Source of the DNA: Ponticoccus litoralis
GTDB lineage: Bacteria > Pseudomonadota > Alphaproteobacteria > Rhodobacterales > Rhodobacteraceae
Direction: 5' to 3'
Assembly: GCF_039769985.1 (NCBI RefSeq)
Contig: NZ_JBDNCH010000002.1
Span: 868,001 to 932,000, forward strand
Length of the DNA stretch: 64,000 bases
In this document: positions 20,109 to 28,820 of the stretch, one piece after another
Numbering within the stretch: the first letter of the stretch is position 1
Layout: each line of letters begins with the position of its first letter
Notes under the pieces: generated by a model
Seen by the model: the letters and a program-made list of their open reading frames with translations, nothing else
The model's database searches: none
What the model was told of the DNA's origin: nothing
Made by a program: the position numbers and the translations under genes

Positions 20109-20307
20109 GGCCGCGCCATCGCGGGGCCGTGGTCCGGCGATCTTCGGTTTCTGGAAGGCAGCTTATCCCCGCCAAACCCGTATAAACTCAGACAGGTCGC
20201 GCAGGCAGCAGCCAAATCGCCGGGCCCCGGGACGGCCCGTCATGTCGGAGACATGCCTCCGGCATGATGGCGCGGCGGCCTGCGGCCTTGATGCCGCGCC
20301 GGGTGGG
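20109..20307. repeat. Family 1 dispersed hairpin-chain repeat, copy B
   Basis: The best-ordered copy: a GCCATCGCGGGGCCGTGG-like head, TTATCCCCGCC block, CAAATCGCCGGGCCC, then CATGTC-GGA-GACATG, CATGCC-TCC-GGCATG, and a GGCGCGG/CCGCGCC stem enclosing GGCC-TGC-GGCC. All loops are three bases. It is followed within 40 bp by the 88-bp tandem array, and the whole region 19898-20707 has no gene. Confidence 0.8.
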
Positions 20308-20340
20308 CGTGACGAAGGTTGGTTCTCAAAAGCGGTACAG

Positions 20341-20640
20341 GACCTTGCCACCCGTTCCGAAAAACCGGGGCTGCGACCGCCCTCATGGCCATGGCACCGA
20401 GTGGCTGTCACCTCCGCTGCGCGGACATGACCTTGCCACATGCCGCGAAAAGACGGGGCCGCGACCGCACACATGGCCATGGCTCCCAGTGGCTGTCACG
20501 TCCGCTGCGCGGACATGACCTTGCCACATGCCGCGAAAAGACGGGGCTGCGACCGCACACATGGCCATGGCTCCCAGTGGCTGTCACGTCCGCTGCGCGG
20601 ACATGACCTTGCCACATGCCGCGAAAAGACGGGGCTTTTC
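20341..20640. repeat. 88-bp tandem repeat, 3.4 units
   Basis: Units start at 20341, 20429, 20517 and 20605 (partial) with GACCTTGCCA. Units 2 and 3 are almost identical; unit 1 is diverged. Each full unit holds a GTCCGC-TGC-GCGGAC hairpin (CTCCGC in unit 1) and CATGGCCATGGC. The three-base loop is the same design as in the family 1 hairpins. The array ends at the amtB terminator. Confidence 0.92.
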
Positions 20641-20644
20641 GCGG

Positions 20645-20680
20645 CATGAAAAAACCCGGGCGCGAGCGCCCGGGCCAGTG
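20645..20680 (-). terminator. amtB: Intrinsic terminator of glnK-amtB
   Basis: On the minus strand, CCCGGGCGC-TCG-CGCCCGGG is followed by six T residues, 30 bp after the amtB stop. This is a textbook Rho-independent terminator. Confidence 0.92.
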
Positions 20681-20707
20681 GTCTCTGGACTGAGTGGAAG
20701 GAAAAAC

Positions 20708-22093
20708 TCAGCCCTTCGAGAATTCGGGATAGGCCTCCATCCCCAGTTCGGCCATGTCGAGACCCATGATCTCTTCCTCTTCCGTGACCCGGATGCCGGT
20801 GACCGCCCGGAGGATCAGCCACAGAACCGACGAGACGACGAAGACGAAGACACCGACGATGATGATCGAGATCACCTGCCCGCCGATGGTCGCGTCGCCG
20901 TTGGTCAGCACCACGGCCAGCGTGCCCCAGATACCCGCAAAGAGGTGCACCGGGATGGCGCCGACCACGTCGTCGATCTTCAGCTTGTCGAGGAAGGGCA
21001 CGGCGAAGACCACGATCACGCCACCGACGGCACCGATCAGGGTGGCGGCACCCAGCGTCGGGGTCAGCGGTTCGGCGGTGATCGAGACCAGACCGGCAAG
21101 GGCACCGTTCAGCACCATCGTCAGATCGACCTTCTTGAACAGAAGCTGCGTCAGGATCAGCGCCGCGAAAGCGCCACCGGCTGCCGCCATGTTGGTATTG
21201 GCGAAGATCCGGCTGATATCGGCCACGTCACCCACCGAGCCCATGGCCAGCTGCGAGGCGCCGTTGAAGCCGAACCAGCCCATCCACAGGATGAAGGTGC
21301 CCAGCGTCGCCAGCGGCAGGTTCGAGCCCATCATCGGAATGACGCGACCGTCCTTGGCATATTTGCCGATGCGCGGCCCCAGGATCAGGGCACCCGCCAG
21401 GGCCGCCCAGCCACCGACCGAATGCACGACCGTCGACCCGGCGAAGTCGAGGAAGCCGTACTGGCTGTCGAGGAACCCGCCGCCCCACTTCCACGAGGCC
21501 TGGATCGGGTAGATGAGGCCGGTCAGCACCGCGGTGAAGATCAGGAAGGGCCAGAGCTTGATGCGCTCGGCCAGCGTGCCGGAGACAATCGAGGCGGTGG
21601 CCGCGCAGAACATCAGCTGGAAGAAGAAGTCCGAGCCGGTCGCGGCATAGCCATAGTCGTCCGCCGCATCGCGGGTCACGCCCACGGCCTCCAGAACCGC
21701 GACGCCGAAGGCGCCGAGGTAGCCGCCGGTCTCATCGGTGCCGATGGACCAGCTGCCCAGCGGGTACATCACGTTGTAGCCGATCAGGTAGTACATGATC
21801 GCGGCGATCGCGAAGAGGCCCATGTTCTTGGTCAGCTGCATGGTCACGTTCTTCGACCGCACGAGGCCCGCCTCGAGCATGGCAAAGCCCGCGGCCATGA
21901 AGAACACGAGGAAGCCGCCCACGAGGAACAGCAGCGAGTTGAAGATGAAGATCGAATCGGAGGAGGCATCGGTGCCGACAACCGGTCCGGCTTCGGCCAC
22001 CGCTTCGGCGGCCTCGGCAGCCTCCTGCGCGAAGCCGAGGCCGGGCAGCGCGATCATAAGCGCGAGCGGAGCCAGGGTCTTGAGTTTGGTCAT
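20708..22093 (-). CDS. amtB: Ammonium transporter
   Basis: A 461-residue inner-membrane channel for ammonium uptake. An N-terminal signal (to about residue 22, FAQ) is followed by 11 hydrophobic helices. The twin pore histidines lie in STVVHSVGGWAAL and VGAIPVHLFAGIWG; the region between shows GFNGASQL. It lies 30 bp downstream of glnK, whose product blocks the channel when nitrogen is plentiful. The pair is terminated at 20645-20680. Confidence 0.96.
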   Translation of the reverse strand: MTKLKTLAPLALMIALPGLGFAQEAAEAAEAVAEAGPVVGTDASSDSIFIFNSLLFLVGGFLVFFMAAGFAMLEAGLVRSKNVTMQLTKNMGLFAIAAIMYYLIGYNVMYPLGSWSIGTDETGGYLGAFGVAVLEAVGVTRDAADDYGYAATGSDFFFQLMFCAATASIVSGTLAERIKLWPFLIFTAVLTGLIYPIQASWKWGGGFLDSQYGFLDFAGSTVVHSVGGWAALAGALILGPRIGKYAKDGRVIPMMGSNLPLATLGTFILWMGWFGFNGASQLAMGSVGDVADISRIFANTNMAAAGGAFAALILTQLLFKKVDLTMVLNGALAGLVSITAEPLTPTLGAATLIGAVGGVIVVFAVPFLDKLKIDDVVGAIPVHLFAGIWGTLAVVLTNGDATIGGQVISIIIVGVFVFVVSSVLWLILRAVTGIRVTEEEEIMGLDMAELGMEAYPEFSKG

Positions 22094-22123
22094 GGTCGTT
22101 TCCTCGTGAAAATCTGGCGCGTC

Positions 22124-22462
22124 TTACAGCGCGTCTGCGTCGGTTTCGCCGGTGCGCACCCGCACGGCCTGCTGGACATCCAGCACGAAGATCTTGCCGT
22201 CACCGATCTTGCCGGTCTGGGCGGTCGCGCGGATGGTTTCCACCACCTCATCGGTCATGGCCCCCGAAACGACGATCTCCAGCTTGATTTTCGGCACGAA
22301 GTTCACGGCGTATTCGGCGCCGCGGTAGATTTCGGTGTGACCGGACTGCGAGCCGAAGCCCTTGATCTCGGTCACCATCATGCCGCGCACGCCAATGCCG
22401 GTCAGAGCCTCGCGGACCTCTTCCAGCTTGAACGGCTTGATCGTTGCAATGATCAGTTTCAC
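22124..22462 (-). CDS. glnK: Nitrogen regulatory PII protein
   Basis: A 112-residue PII signal protein that senses 2-oxoglutarate and ATP/ADP and controls AmtB. VKLIIATIKPFKLEEVREAL begins the protein and Tyr51 in the T-loop (YRGAEYAV) is the uridylylation site. I chose GTG at 22462 because AAGGGGA lies just upstream and it gives the canonical length; the TTG five codons earlier would overlap that ribosome site. glnK-amtB is a conserved operon. Confidence 0.95.
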   Translation of the reverse strand: MKLIIATIKPFKLEEVREALTGIGVRGMMVTEIKGFGSQSGHTEIYRGAEYAVNFVPKIKLEIVVSGAMTDEVVETIRATAQTGKIGDGKIFVLDVQQAVRVRTGETDADAL

Positions 22463-22576
22463 CTGTGTCCCCTTCAATCAGGCGGGGCGGACCCCGCAGT
22501 GGCAACGGCAGAGGAGCGCGCCACGGGGTCCAAAATGAAGAGCGGGCTTGAATAAGCGGCGGCTGAAGGATACTGA

Positions 22577-22620
22577 GCGCATAAAATTTATGCGCCATTA
22601 CGTTTGCGCCTAAAATTTAA
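22577..22620. promoter_or_regulatory. 19-bp palindrome and half-site between glnK and the PBP gene
   Basis: GCGCATAAAATTTATGCGC (22577-22595) is a palindrome around a central base. A half-site GCGCCTAAAATTTA lies 29 bp on (22606-22619). The region is AT-rich compared with its surroundings and lies between the divergent glnK and PBP starts, so it is probably a regulator-binding site. The binding protein is unknown and the sequence is not a clear NtrC or sigma-54 site. Confidence 0.65.
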
Positions 22621-22714
22621 TCTGAAGTAAAACGGTCCCCGGGCTTGCAGCCAGTCAACATTCCCCCCAATTGCGGGTAGTGTCCCGGGCAAACAAAACG
22701 GACGAGCAGCGCAG

Positions 22715-24892
22715 ATGACACCCAGGGGACGAAAGCCGTCGCGGCTTGTGGCCGACCGACGCTATTCCGCCGAAACCGGGAAACCCAAGAGCCCGAAGGG
22801 AAGCAAGCCCTCGGGCCGCAGGCCCACGCGCCGCAAACCGGCGCGCAAGCCCCGGGGCAACCGGCTGGTGCGGGCGATCACATGGCCGTTCCGCGCGCTC
22901 TGGGCGCTGGTCTGGCGCGTCACCCTGTTCACGACCGTGGTGCTGGCGCTGGTGGTCGGCGCCTCTGTCTACTACGTCTCGTCCACCCTGCCCGAGGTCG
23001 CGGCCCTGACCGACGGGCGCGCGCGCGGTTCCGTCACCCTGCTGGACCGCGACGGGCGTGCCTTCGCGATGCGCGGCGACCAGTTCGGCGGCGTGGTCTC
23101 TGCCGACACCGTCTCTCAGCATCTGGTCAACGCGGTCATCGCCACCGAGGACAAGCGTTTCTACCGCCATCTCGGGGTCAGCCCGCGCGGCGTCGCCGGG
23201 GCCATCCGCATCAACCTCTCGGAAGGGCGCGGGCCGCTCTCGGGGCACGGCGGGTCCACCATCACCCAGCAGGCGGCCAAGCTGATCTGCCTTGGCGTGG
23301 AATACGACCCCAGCGAATGGGAGTCCGAGGCCGACTATATCGCCGACTGCCGTCGCGGGTCGCTGACGCGCAAGATCAAGGAAGCCGTCTACGCCATCGC
23401 GATGGAGACGAAGTACACCAAGTCCGAGATCCTGACGATCTACCTCAACCGCGCCTACATGGGCGGCGGCGCCTACGGGGCCGAAGCCGCGGCGCGGCGC
23501 TACTTCGCGAAACCGGCGTCAGAGCTGGACCCCGGTGAATCGGCCATGATCGCCGGTCTGCTCACCGCGCCCTCTTCGCTGGCCCCGACCGCGAACCTCG
23601 AACGCAGCCAGCGCCGCGCGGCCACGGTTCTGCGCCTGATGGAGGAACAGGGCTACCTGACACCGGCAGAGGCGCAGCGCCATCAGGACAACCCGGCCAC
23701 GATGCCGCCGGAGGCACAGGATACCTCGGGCGGCTATTTTGCCGACTGGGTGATGCAGTCGGGGCCAGAGTTCTTCACCCGCAAGACAACCGACGACGTC
23801 ATCATCGAGACGACGCTGGACCAGCACATCCAGAAGGCGGCGGCGCGCGCGGTGAACCAGATCTTCTCCGAGAAGGTGCGCGAAGGGTCAAAGGCCGAGG
23901 TCGCCGTGGTGGTCATGTCGGCGGACGGCGCGGTGCGGGCGATGATCGGCGGGCGCGACACCGATGCCTCGGGCCTGTTCAACCGCGCCTTTCAGGCGGT
24001 GCGCCAGACCGGGTCGGCCTTCAAGCCCTTTGTCTACGCCACCGCGCTGGAACTGGGGCATTCGCCGCTCGATACCGTGGTGGACGAACCCTACTGCCTG
24101 AACATCCCCGGCTCGGGGCAATGGTGCCCCGAGAACTACTCGCGCAGGAACTACGGGCGCGTGACGCTGGTCGAGGCGCTGAAGCGGTCGCTGAACATTC
24201 CCACCATCAAGGTGTCGGAATCGGTCGGGCGCGATCTGGTGATCCGCGTGGCGCGCGACTTCGGCATCGTGCGCGAGCTGCATGACGTGCCCTCGATGGC
24301 GCTTGGCACCTCCGAGTCGACGCTGATCGAAATGACCGGAGCCTATGCGGGCATCCTGAACGGCGGGTCCTCGGTGACGCCCTACGGGCTGCGCCAGCTG
24401 CGGCTGAAGGGCGACTCGGAACCGCTGATGGGCACCGGCGGCGGCATCGGAGAACGGGTGATCCGCCCCGAGGCGGCGGCGCAGCTGATCTGGATGATGG
24501 AAAAGGTGGTGTCCGAAGGCACCGTACGCCGCGCCAAGGTGCCCGGCTGGCAGGTTGCGGGCAAGACCGGCACAAGCCGGGAGGCGCGGGATGCCTGGTT
24601 CGTGGGCTTCACGGCGGATTACGTGACCGGCGTCTGGATGGGCTACGACGACAACACCTCGCTGACCGGCGTCACCGGCAGCGGCCTGCCCGCCGAGATC
24701 TTCCAGGCGGTGATGGCGGGCGTGCACGAGGGCGTCGACCCCGTGCCCCTGCCCGCGCAGGCGCCGCCGCAGCCGGAACCGCAATACGTCGAACCGGTGC
24801 CCCAGCCGCAACCCCAGCCGGCACCGCAGCAGCAACGCCGCCGGGAAAGCGTGCTGGAACAGGTGCTGCGCGACATCCTCGGCGGGGGCTGA
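22715..24892 (+). CDS. Class A penicillin-binding protein (PBP1A-type)
   Basis: A 725-residue bifunctional peptidoglycan synthase. A basic cytoplasmic tail (residues 1-55) precedes one transmembrane helix (~66-90). The glycosyltransferase domain shows IATEDKRFYRHLG with the catalytic Glu, GGSTITQQAAKL and EILTIYLNRAYMGGGAYG. The transpeptidase has the SxxK (GSAFKP) and KTGTS motifs. The C-terminal ~45 residues are Pro/Gln rich. Two Cys residues in the glycosyltransferase insertion (CLGVEYDPSEW...ADCRR) are of the sort found in rhodobacterial PBP1 proteins. It stands alone, divergent from glnK. Confidence 0.94.
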   Translation: MTPRGRKPSRLVADRRYSAETGKPKSPKGSKPSGRRPTRRKPARKPRGNRLVRAITWPFRALWALVWRVTLFTTVVLALVVGASVYYVSSTLPEVAALTDGRARGSVTLLDRDGRAFAMRGDQFGGVVSADTVSQHLVNAVIATEDKRFYRHLGVSPRGVAGAIRINLSEGRGPLSGHGGSTITQQAAKLICLGVEYDPSEWESEADYIADCRRGSLTRKIKEAVYAIAMETKYTKSEILTIYLNRAYMGGGAYGAEAAARRYFAKPASELDPGESAMIAGLLTAPSSLAPTANLERSQRRAATVLRLMEEQGYLTPAEAQRHQDNPATMPPEAQDTSGGYFADWVMQSGPEFFTRKTTDDVIIETTLDQHIQKAAARAVNQIFSEKVREGSKAEVAVVVMSADGAVRAMIGGRDTDASGLFNRAFQAVRQTGSAFKPFVYATALELGHSPLDTVVDEPYCLNIPGSGQWCPENYSRRNYGRVTLVEALKRSLNIPTIKVSESVGRDLVIRVARDFGIVRELHDVPSMALGTSESTLIEMTGAYAGILNGGSSVTPYGLRQLRLKGDSEPLMGTGGGIGERVIRPEAAAQLIWMMEKVVSEGTVRRAKVPGWQVAGKTGTSREARDAWFVGFTADYVTGVWMGYDDNTSLTGVTGSGLPAEIFQAVMAGVHEGVDPVPLPAQAPPQPEPQYVEPVPQPQPQPAPQQQRRRESVLEQVLRDILGGG

Positions 24893-25109
24893 TCGGAGCA
24901 ATGGCGGGGGCGGCAGCACCTCGCCATAGCCCCATCGCGGCGACGCGGATCGCGCATCCCCACCGGCCCCGCGACAGTGCCGGGCCGGTAGCATAGCGGG
25001 CCAGCGGGGTCGCGGGCCGCGCTGCCCGGGCGGCGGGGCGCGTGACACCGACCAAGCCGGACAGGCTGCGCGACATCTCTGATTAGAAGAAACTGCCCGC
25101 AGGCAGGTG

Positions 25110-25436
25110 AGCCGCACCAGCGCAGGGCCCTGGTCCGGCGAACCGACACCTCTGGAAGGCCGTTTACCCCGGCCAAGTCCGTCGGACCTTTTCAGGTTGC
25201 GCCTGCATCGGCCAAATCGCCAGACCGTCGCACCGAAGGTGCGCCTTCCACATCCATACCGAAGGTGCGCCGCCTGCATCCATACCCCAGGTGCGCCTTC
25301 TGCATCCGCACCGAAGGTGCGCCGCCTGCATCAGCCCGCCTTTGGCGGGACGGTCAGCCCGTCATGTCGAAGACATGCCTCCGGCAGGATGGCGCGGCGG
25401 GCTTCGCCCTTGATCCCGCGCCAGGCGGTGGGTCGG
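25110..25436. repeat. Family 1 dispersed hairpin-chain repeat, copy C
   Basis: Same order as copy B: head block at 25110, CTCTGGAAGGC, TTTACCCCGGCCAAGTCCG, CAAATCGCC, then a four-unit tandem array, CCCGCC-TTT-GGCGGG, CATGTC-GAA-GACATG, and a GGCGCGG/CCGCGCC stem enclosing GGGC-TTC-GCCC. The inner stem differs from copy B on both sides, keeping pairing. The rest of the 640-bp gap 24893-25532 shows no gene. Confidence 0.8.
25232..25335. repeat. 26-bp tandem repeat x4 inside copy C
   Basis: Units start at 25232, 25258, 25284 and 25310, with core ACCGAAGGTGCGCC (third unit ACCCCAGGTGCGCC). Two of them contain GCACC-GAA-GGTGC hairpins. Copy A carries a single related hairpin (GCACC-GGA-GGTGC), so unit number varies between copies. 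Confidence 0.9.
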
Positions 25437-25532
25437 AACGTTGCGCGAACCAGCACTGCCTCACGGCCCGGGACTCCGCCCGTTCGCCCTCGGACCGGCC
25501 CCCGGCAGGTCCACAGCTGCGCGGATCGGGGC

Positions 25533-26120
25533 TCACCCCGCCTTGCGCAGGTCCGCGATCATGGCGTCGATGTCGCCGCGGCGGCGGTCCAGCATGGCGC
25601 CGATCTCGCTGCGTTCGGTCAGCAGCATGTTCACCCCCTCGACATACATGTTGAAGAAGCGGTTGTTCTCCGACACGTGGAAGGTCACCGTGAAAGGATC
25701 CATGCTGCGCAGAAAGGCCGTCGACTTCACCTCGAAGCCGTTCTTGATCCGGCCCACCGACTGGACCTCCAGCCGGCCGCCCTCGAACTCGCGGAAGCGT
25801 TTGCCGTATTTGCGCGCGATGTAGCCGGTGAAGGCATCGGTAAAGGCCTTCTTCTGCGCCCCCGAGGCACGCCGCCCGTCGACGCCCATGGCATAGGCCG
25901 CAATCACCCGCGTATCGCCGTATTTCTTGAAGATGCGCTCGAACTCGCCGTACATCGCCCCCGGGGACCGGCCCGAGGCGATGACCCGGTTGATCTCGGA
26001 GACCATGCCCTCGATCAGGCCGCGCGCCTGCCCCTCGCTCAGCGCGAAGCCGGGGCTGGCGACACCCGCCAATACCGTTGCAAACCCGCCTGCCAGAATG
26101 CCGCGTCGTGAGAAATTCAT
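25533..26120 (-). CDS. mlaC: MlaC-like phospholipid-binding protein
   Basis: A 195-residue periplasmic protein of the Mla system, which returns misplaced phospholipids from the outer to the inner membrane. Residues 1-27 are a signal with twin arginines (SRRGILAGG), possibly Tat. The mature part shows the MlaC/Ttg2D pattern (FERIFKKYGDT, FTDAFTGYIARKYGKRFREF, GFEVKSTAFLR, NMYVEGVNMLLTERSEI). It starts 17 bp after the mlaA stop, so the two are co-transcribed. Other Mla genes are not in the window. Confidence 0.9.
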   Translation of the reverse strand: MNFSRRGILAGGFATVLAGVASPGFALSEGQARGLIEGMVSEINRVIASGRSPGAMYGEFERIFKKYGDTRVIAAYAMGVDGRRASGAQKKAFTDAFTGYIARKYGKRFREFEGGRLEVQSVGRIKNGFEVKSTAFLRSMDPFTVTFHVSENNRFFNMYVEGVNMLLTERSEIGAMLDRRRGDIDAMIADLRKAG

Positions 26121-26137
26121 GATACCCCCGGGAAAAT

Positions 26138-26887
26138 TCAGAATCCTGATACATCAATGGCCGTGGGGTCGATTTCGTTCCCCGGCGCCTCCTGACCCAG
26201 CTCGAACCGGCGGTTCTGCATGTAGATCAGCTTCACTTGATCATAGGAGTCGGCGCTTTCATAGAGCACCGAATCGACAGTGTCGGAATATTGCCCACGG
26301 TCGCCCACCATCTCCAGCGTGCGGGCCGCGGTGCCGATGTAACGCTCGGGCGCAGGCACCAGGTAACTGACCGGATCCAGGAACAAATCCGCGAAGCGCC
26401 CGATGGCGTCGCGCTCCGTGGAGGGCCCCAGAACCGGCAGTTCCAGATAGGCGCCTTCCGGCACACCCCAGACCGACAGCGTCTCTCCGAAGTCGGTGCC
26501 GTTCTCGGGCAGGCCCATCTCGGTGGCCACATCCGCAAGCCCGCCAAAGCCCATCAGGACATTCGCGGAAAAGCGCAGCGTGCTTTTCGAGGCCGCGCCC
26601 AGCCGCCCCTGCAGCACCTGGTTCACCACCGTCTGGGGCAGCGACACCGTCTCGGCGAAGTTGGAAATCCCCTGCTGCACCTCGTCCGGCACGGTCCGGG
26701 AATAGCCACCGCCGGTGCCCTTCAGAAAGCGTTCGTCGACAGCGCGGTTGAAGGCATGGGTGCGGCGGTTGCTGGCTTCATAGGGGTCGTAGACACCGTC
26801 CGCGGGGATATCGCCCGGCCCCGGAAGGCTGCACCCGGCCACCATGCCGGTCATGGCAGCCCCCCAAATCATCCGGTCAACCCGCAT
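26138..26887 (-). CDS. mlaA: MlaA outer-membrane phospholipid-removal lipoprotein
   Basis: A 249-residue VacJ/MlaA lipoprotein. Signal MRVDRMIWGAAMTGMVAGC has a lipobox Cys at 19; the mature part shows DPYEASNRRTHAFNR, LRFSANVLMGFGGLADVATEMGL, FGETLSVWGVPEGAYLELPVLGPS, and DSVLYESADSYDQVKL, all family hallmarks. An alternative start is 26875. It leads the mlaA-mlaC pair and is divergent from the type I secretion genes. Confidence 0.92.
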   Translation of the reverse strand: MRVDRMIWGAAMTGMVAGCSLPGPGDIPADGVYDPYEASNRRTHAFNRAVDERFLKGTGGGYSRTVPDEVQQGISNFAETVSLPQTVVNQVLQGRLGAASKSTLRFSANVLMGFGGLADVATEMGLPENGTDFGETLSVWGVPEGAYLELPVLGPSTERDAIGRFADLFLDPVSYLVPAPERYIGTAARTLEMVGDRGQYSDTVDSVLYESADSYDQVKLIYMQNRRFELGQEAPGNEIDPTAIDVSGF

Positions 26888-27082
26888 TCCCGCAACATCC
26901 TGTGCAAAAGCCTTGGGAAAGCGTACCGATCCCCCTAAAAGGCTACTTAAATTCATTTCCCAGGGGACCCAACTTTGGTGGTCGGATTCACACCTGTTGT
27001 GGCAGATTGGCGACAAGCCTCGCCGAAGGCCCAGACTGCCACAGAAACCGGCTTCTGACAAAAGAAAGGGTCAGGCACGACC

Positions 27083-28820
27083 ATGACCGCCTCGAGAACT
27101 AGGGACACCGTACCGCGACGAATTGCGCGCCGCACGCCGCCAGAGCCGCCCGTATTACTGGTTCGTCGCCATCTTCAGCTTCTTCGTGAACATGCTGATG
27201 CTGACCGGCCCGCTTTACATGCTGCAGGTCTACGACCGCGTGCTGGGCTCGCGGTCCGAGGCGACGCTGGTCGCGCTGTCGGTGCTGGTGGTCTTTCTCT
27301 ACGGCATGATGGGCATTCTCGACTACGTCCGGGGCCGGATCATGGGCCGCGTCGCGGCACGGTTCCAGGCGGCGCTGGACCTGCGGGTCTTCGACGCGGT
27401 CATGCGGCGGTCGACGGTGCAGCCGGACGACCTGGCGCAGACCGGGCTGCGCGACCTCGAATCGATCCAGCGGCTGATGTCCTCGCCGGTGCTGATGGCG
27501 GTCTTCGACATCCCCTGGACGCCGCTGTTCATCGCCGCGATCTTCGTCTTTCACCCCTGGCTGGGGTATCTCGCCCTTGCGGGCGGGGCGGTGCTGATCG
27601 TCGTGACCTTCGTCAACCAGGCGGTGACGCGGGCGCCCTCGCTGAAATCGAACGCCGCCGTGATGCAGGCCGAGAAGACCTCCGAGCAGATCCGTGCCGA
27701 GGCCGAGATGGTGCAGGCGCTGGGGATGCGCCGCGACGCCTTCCAGCGCTGGATGGTGGCGCGCGGCGACGCCCTGCGCGGCCAGATCGCCACCGCCGAC
27801 CTGACCGGCACCTTCACCACGCTGACCAAGACCTTCCGGCTGTTCCTGCAATCGGCCATGCTGGGCCTTGGCGCCTACCTCGTGCTGCAGGGCCAGCTGA
27901 CGCCCGGCGCGATGATCGCCGGGTCCATCCTGATGGGCCGCGCGCTGGCGCCGGTGGAACTGGCAATCGGCCAGTGGGCCGCCGTGACCCGCGCCCGCAA
28001 AGGCTGGGACAACCTCGCCCAGCTGCTGACCGAGACCCCACAGGAACCGCCGCGCACCGCCCTGCCCCGCCCCGAGGCCGGGCTGGAGGTGCAGCAGCTG
28101 ACCGTCGTCGCCCCGGGCGAGCAGCAGGCCGCCCTGCGGCTGGTCAGCTTCACCCTGATGCCGGGGCAGGCGCTGGGGGTCATCGGGCCGTCCGGCTCCG
28201 GCAAATCGACGCTGGCGCGCGCCCTGACCGGCATCTGGCGCCCGGCGGGCGGCAAGATCCGCCTCGACGGCGCCTCTCTGGACCAATACGGGCCGGAGGT
28301 GCTGGGCCAGCACATCGGCTACCTGCCGCAGCGGGTGACGCTTTTCGACGGCACCATCGCCGAGAACATCGCCCGCCTGTCGCCGCAACCCGACGCGCAG
28401 AAGGTGGTGGAGGCCGCGCAGAAGGCGGACGCGCACGAGATGATCCTGAAGCTGCCCAATGGCTACGACACCCGCGTCACCGCCGCCGGCGGGCGCCTCT
28501 CCGGGGGCCAGATACAGCGCATCGGACTGGCCCGCGCCCTCTATGGCGATCCGGTGATCCTGGTGCTGGACGAGCCGAACTCGAACCTCGACAACGAGGG
28601 CTCGACCGCCGTCAACAAGGCGATCAGGGGCTTCAAGGCGGAAGGCAAGTCGGTGCTGATCATGGCCCACCGCCCCGCCGCGATCCAGGAATGCGACCTG
28701 CTCCTGATGCTCGAGGGCGGCAGCCGCGTCGCCTTCGGTCCCAAGGACGAGGTGCTGCAGAGCATGGTCAAGAACCACCAGCAGATCCAGAGATCCGCAA
28801 GCCCCGGAGGTGTGCGATGA
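27083..28820 (+). CDS. Type I secretion ABC exporter (PrtD family), start uncertain
   Basis: An inner-membrane ATP-driven exporter of about 575 residues. The transmembrane half covers residues ~1-300; the ATPase shows Walker A GPSGSGKST, signature LSGGQIQRIG, and Walker B VILVLDEPNSNLD. The core frame (from 27123, TTG, RAARRQSRPYYWF) has no ATG upstream before a stop, while an ATG at 27083 lies one frame away and continues as family-like N-terminal sequence, so a one-base shift near 27115 is likely. The TGA overlaps the ATG of hlyD (ATGA). No outer-membrane TolC or RTX substrate gene is nearby. Confidence 0.88.

Noticed and set aside
20341..20640. Possible CRISPR array
   Set aside because: Units are contiguous 88-bp copies with no unique spacers and no cas genes nearby.
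20528..22555. 675-codon open frame on the plus strand over amtB and glnK
   Set aside because: Composition is of an antisense shadow; the minus-strand genes are clear family members.
24893..25100. Possible gene in the gap after the PBP gene
   Set aside because: Frames are short and show no start, domain or codon bias; only repeat copy C follows.
25232..25335. Second possible CRISPR-like array
   Set aside because: 26-bp contiguous units with no spacers.
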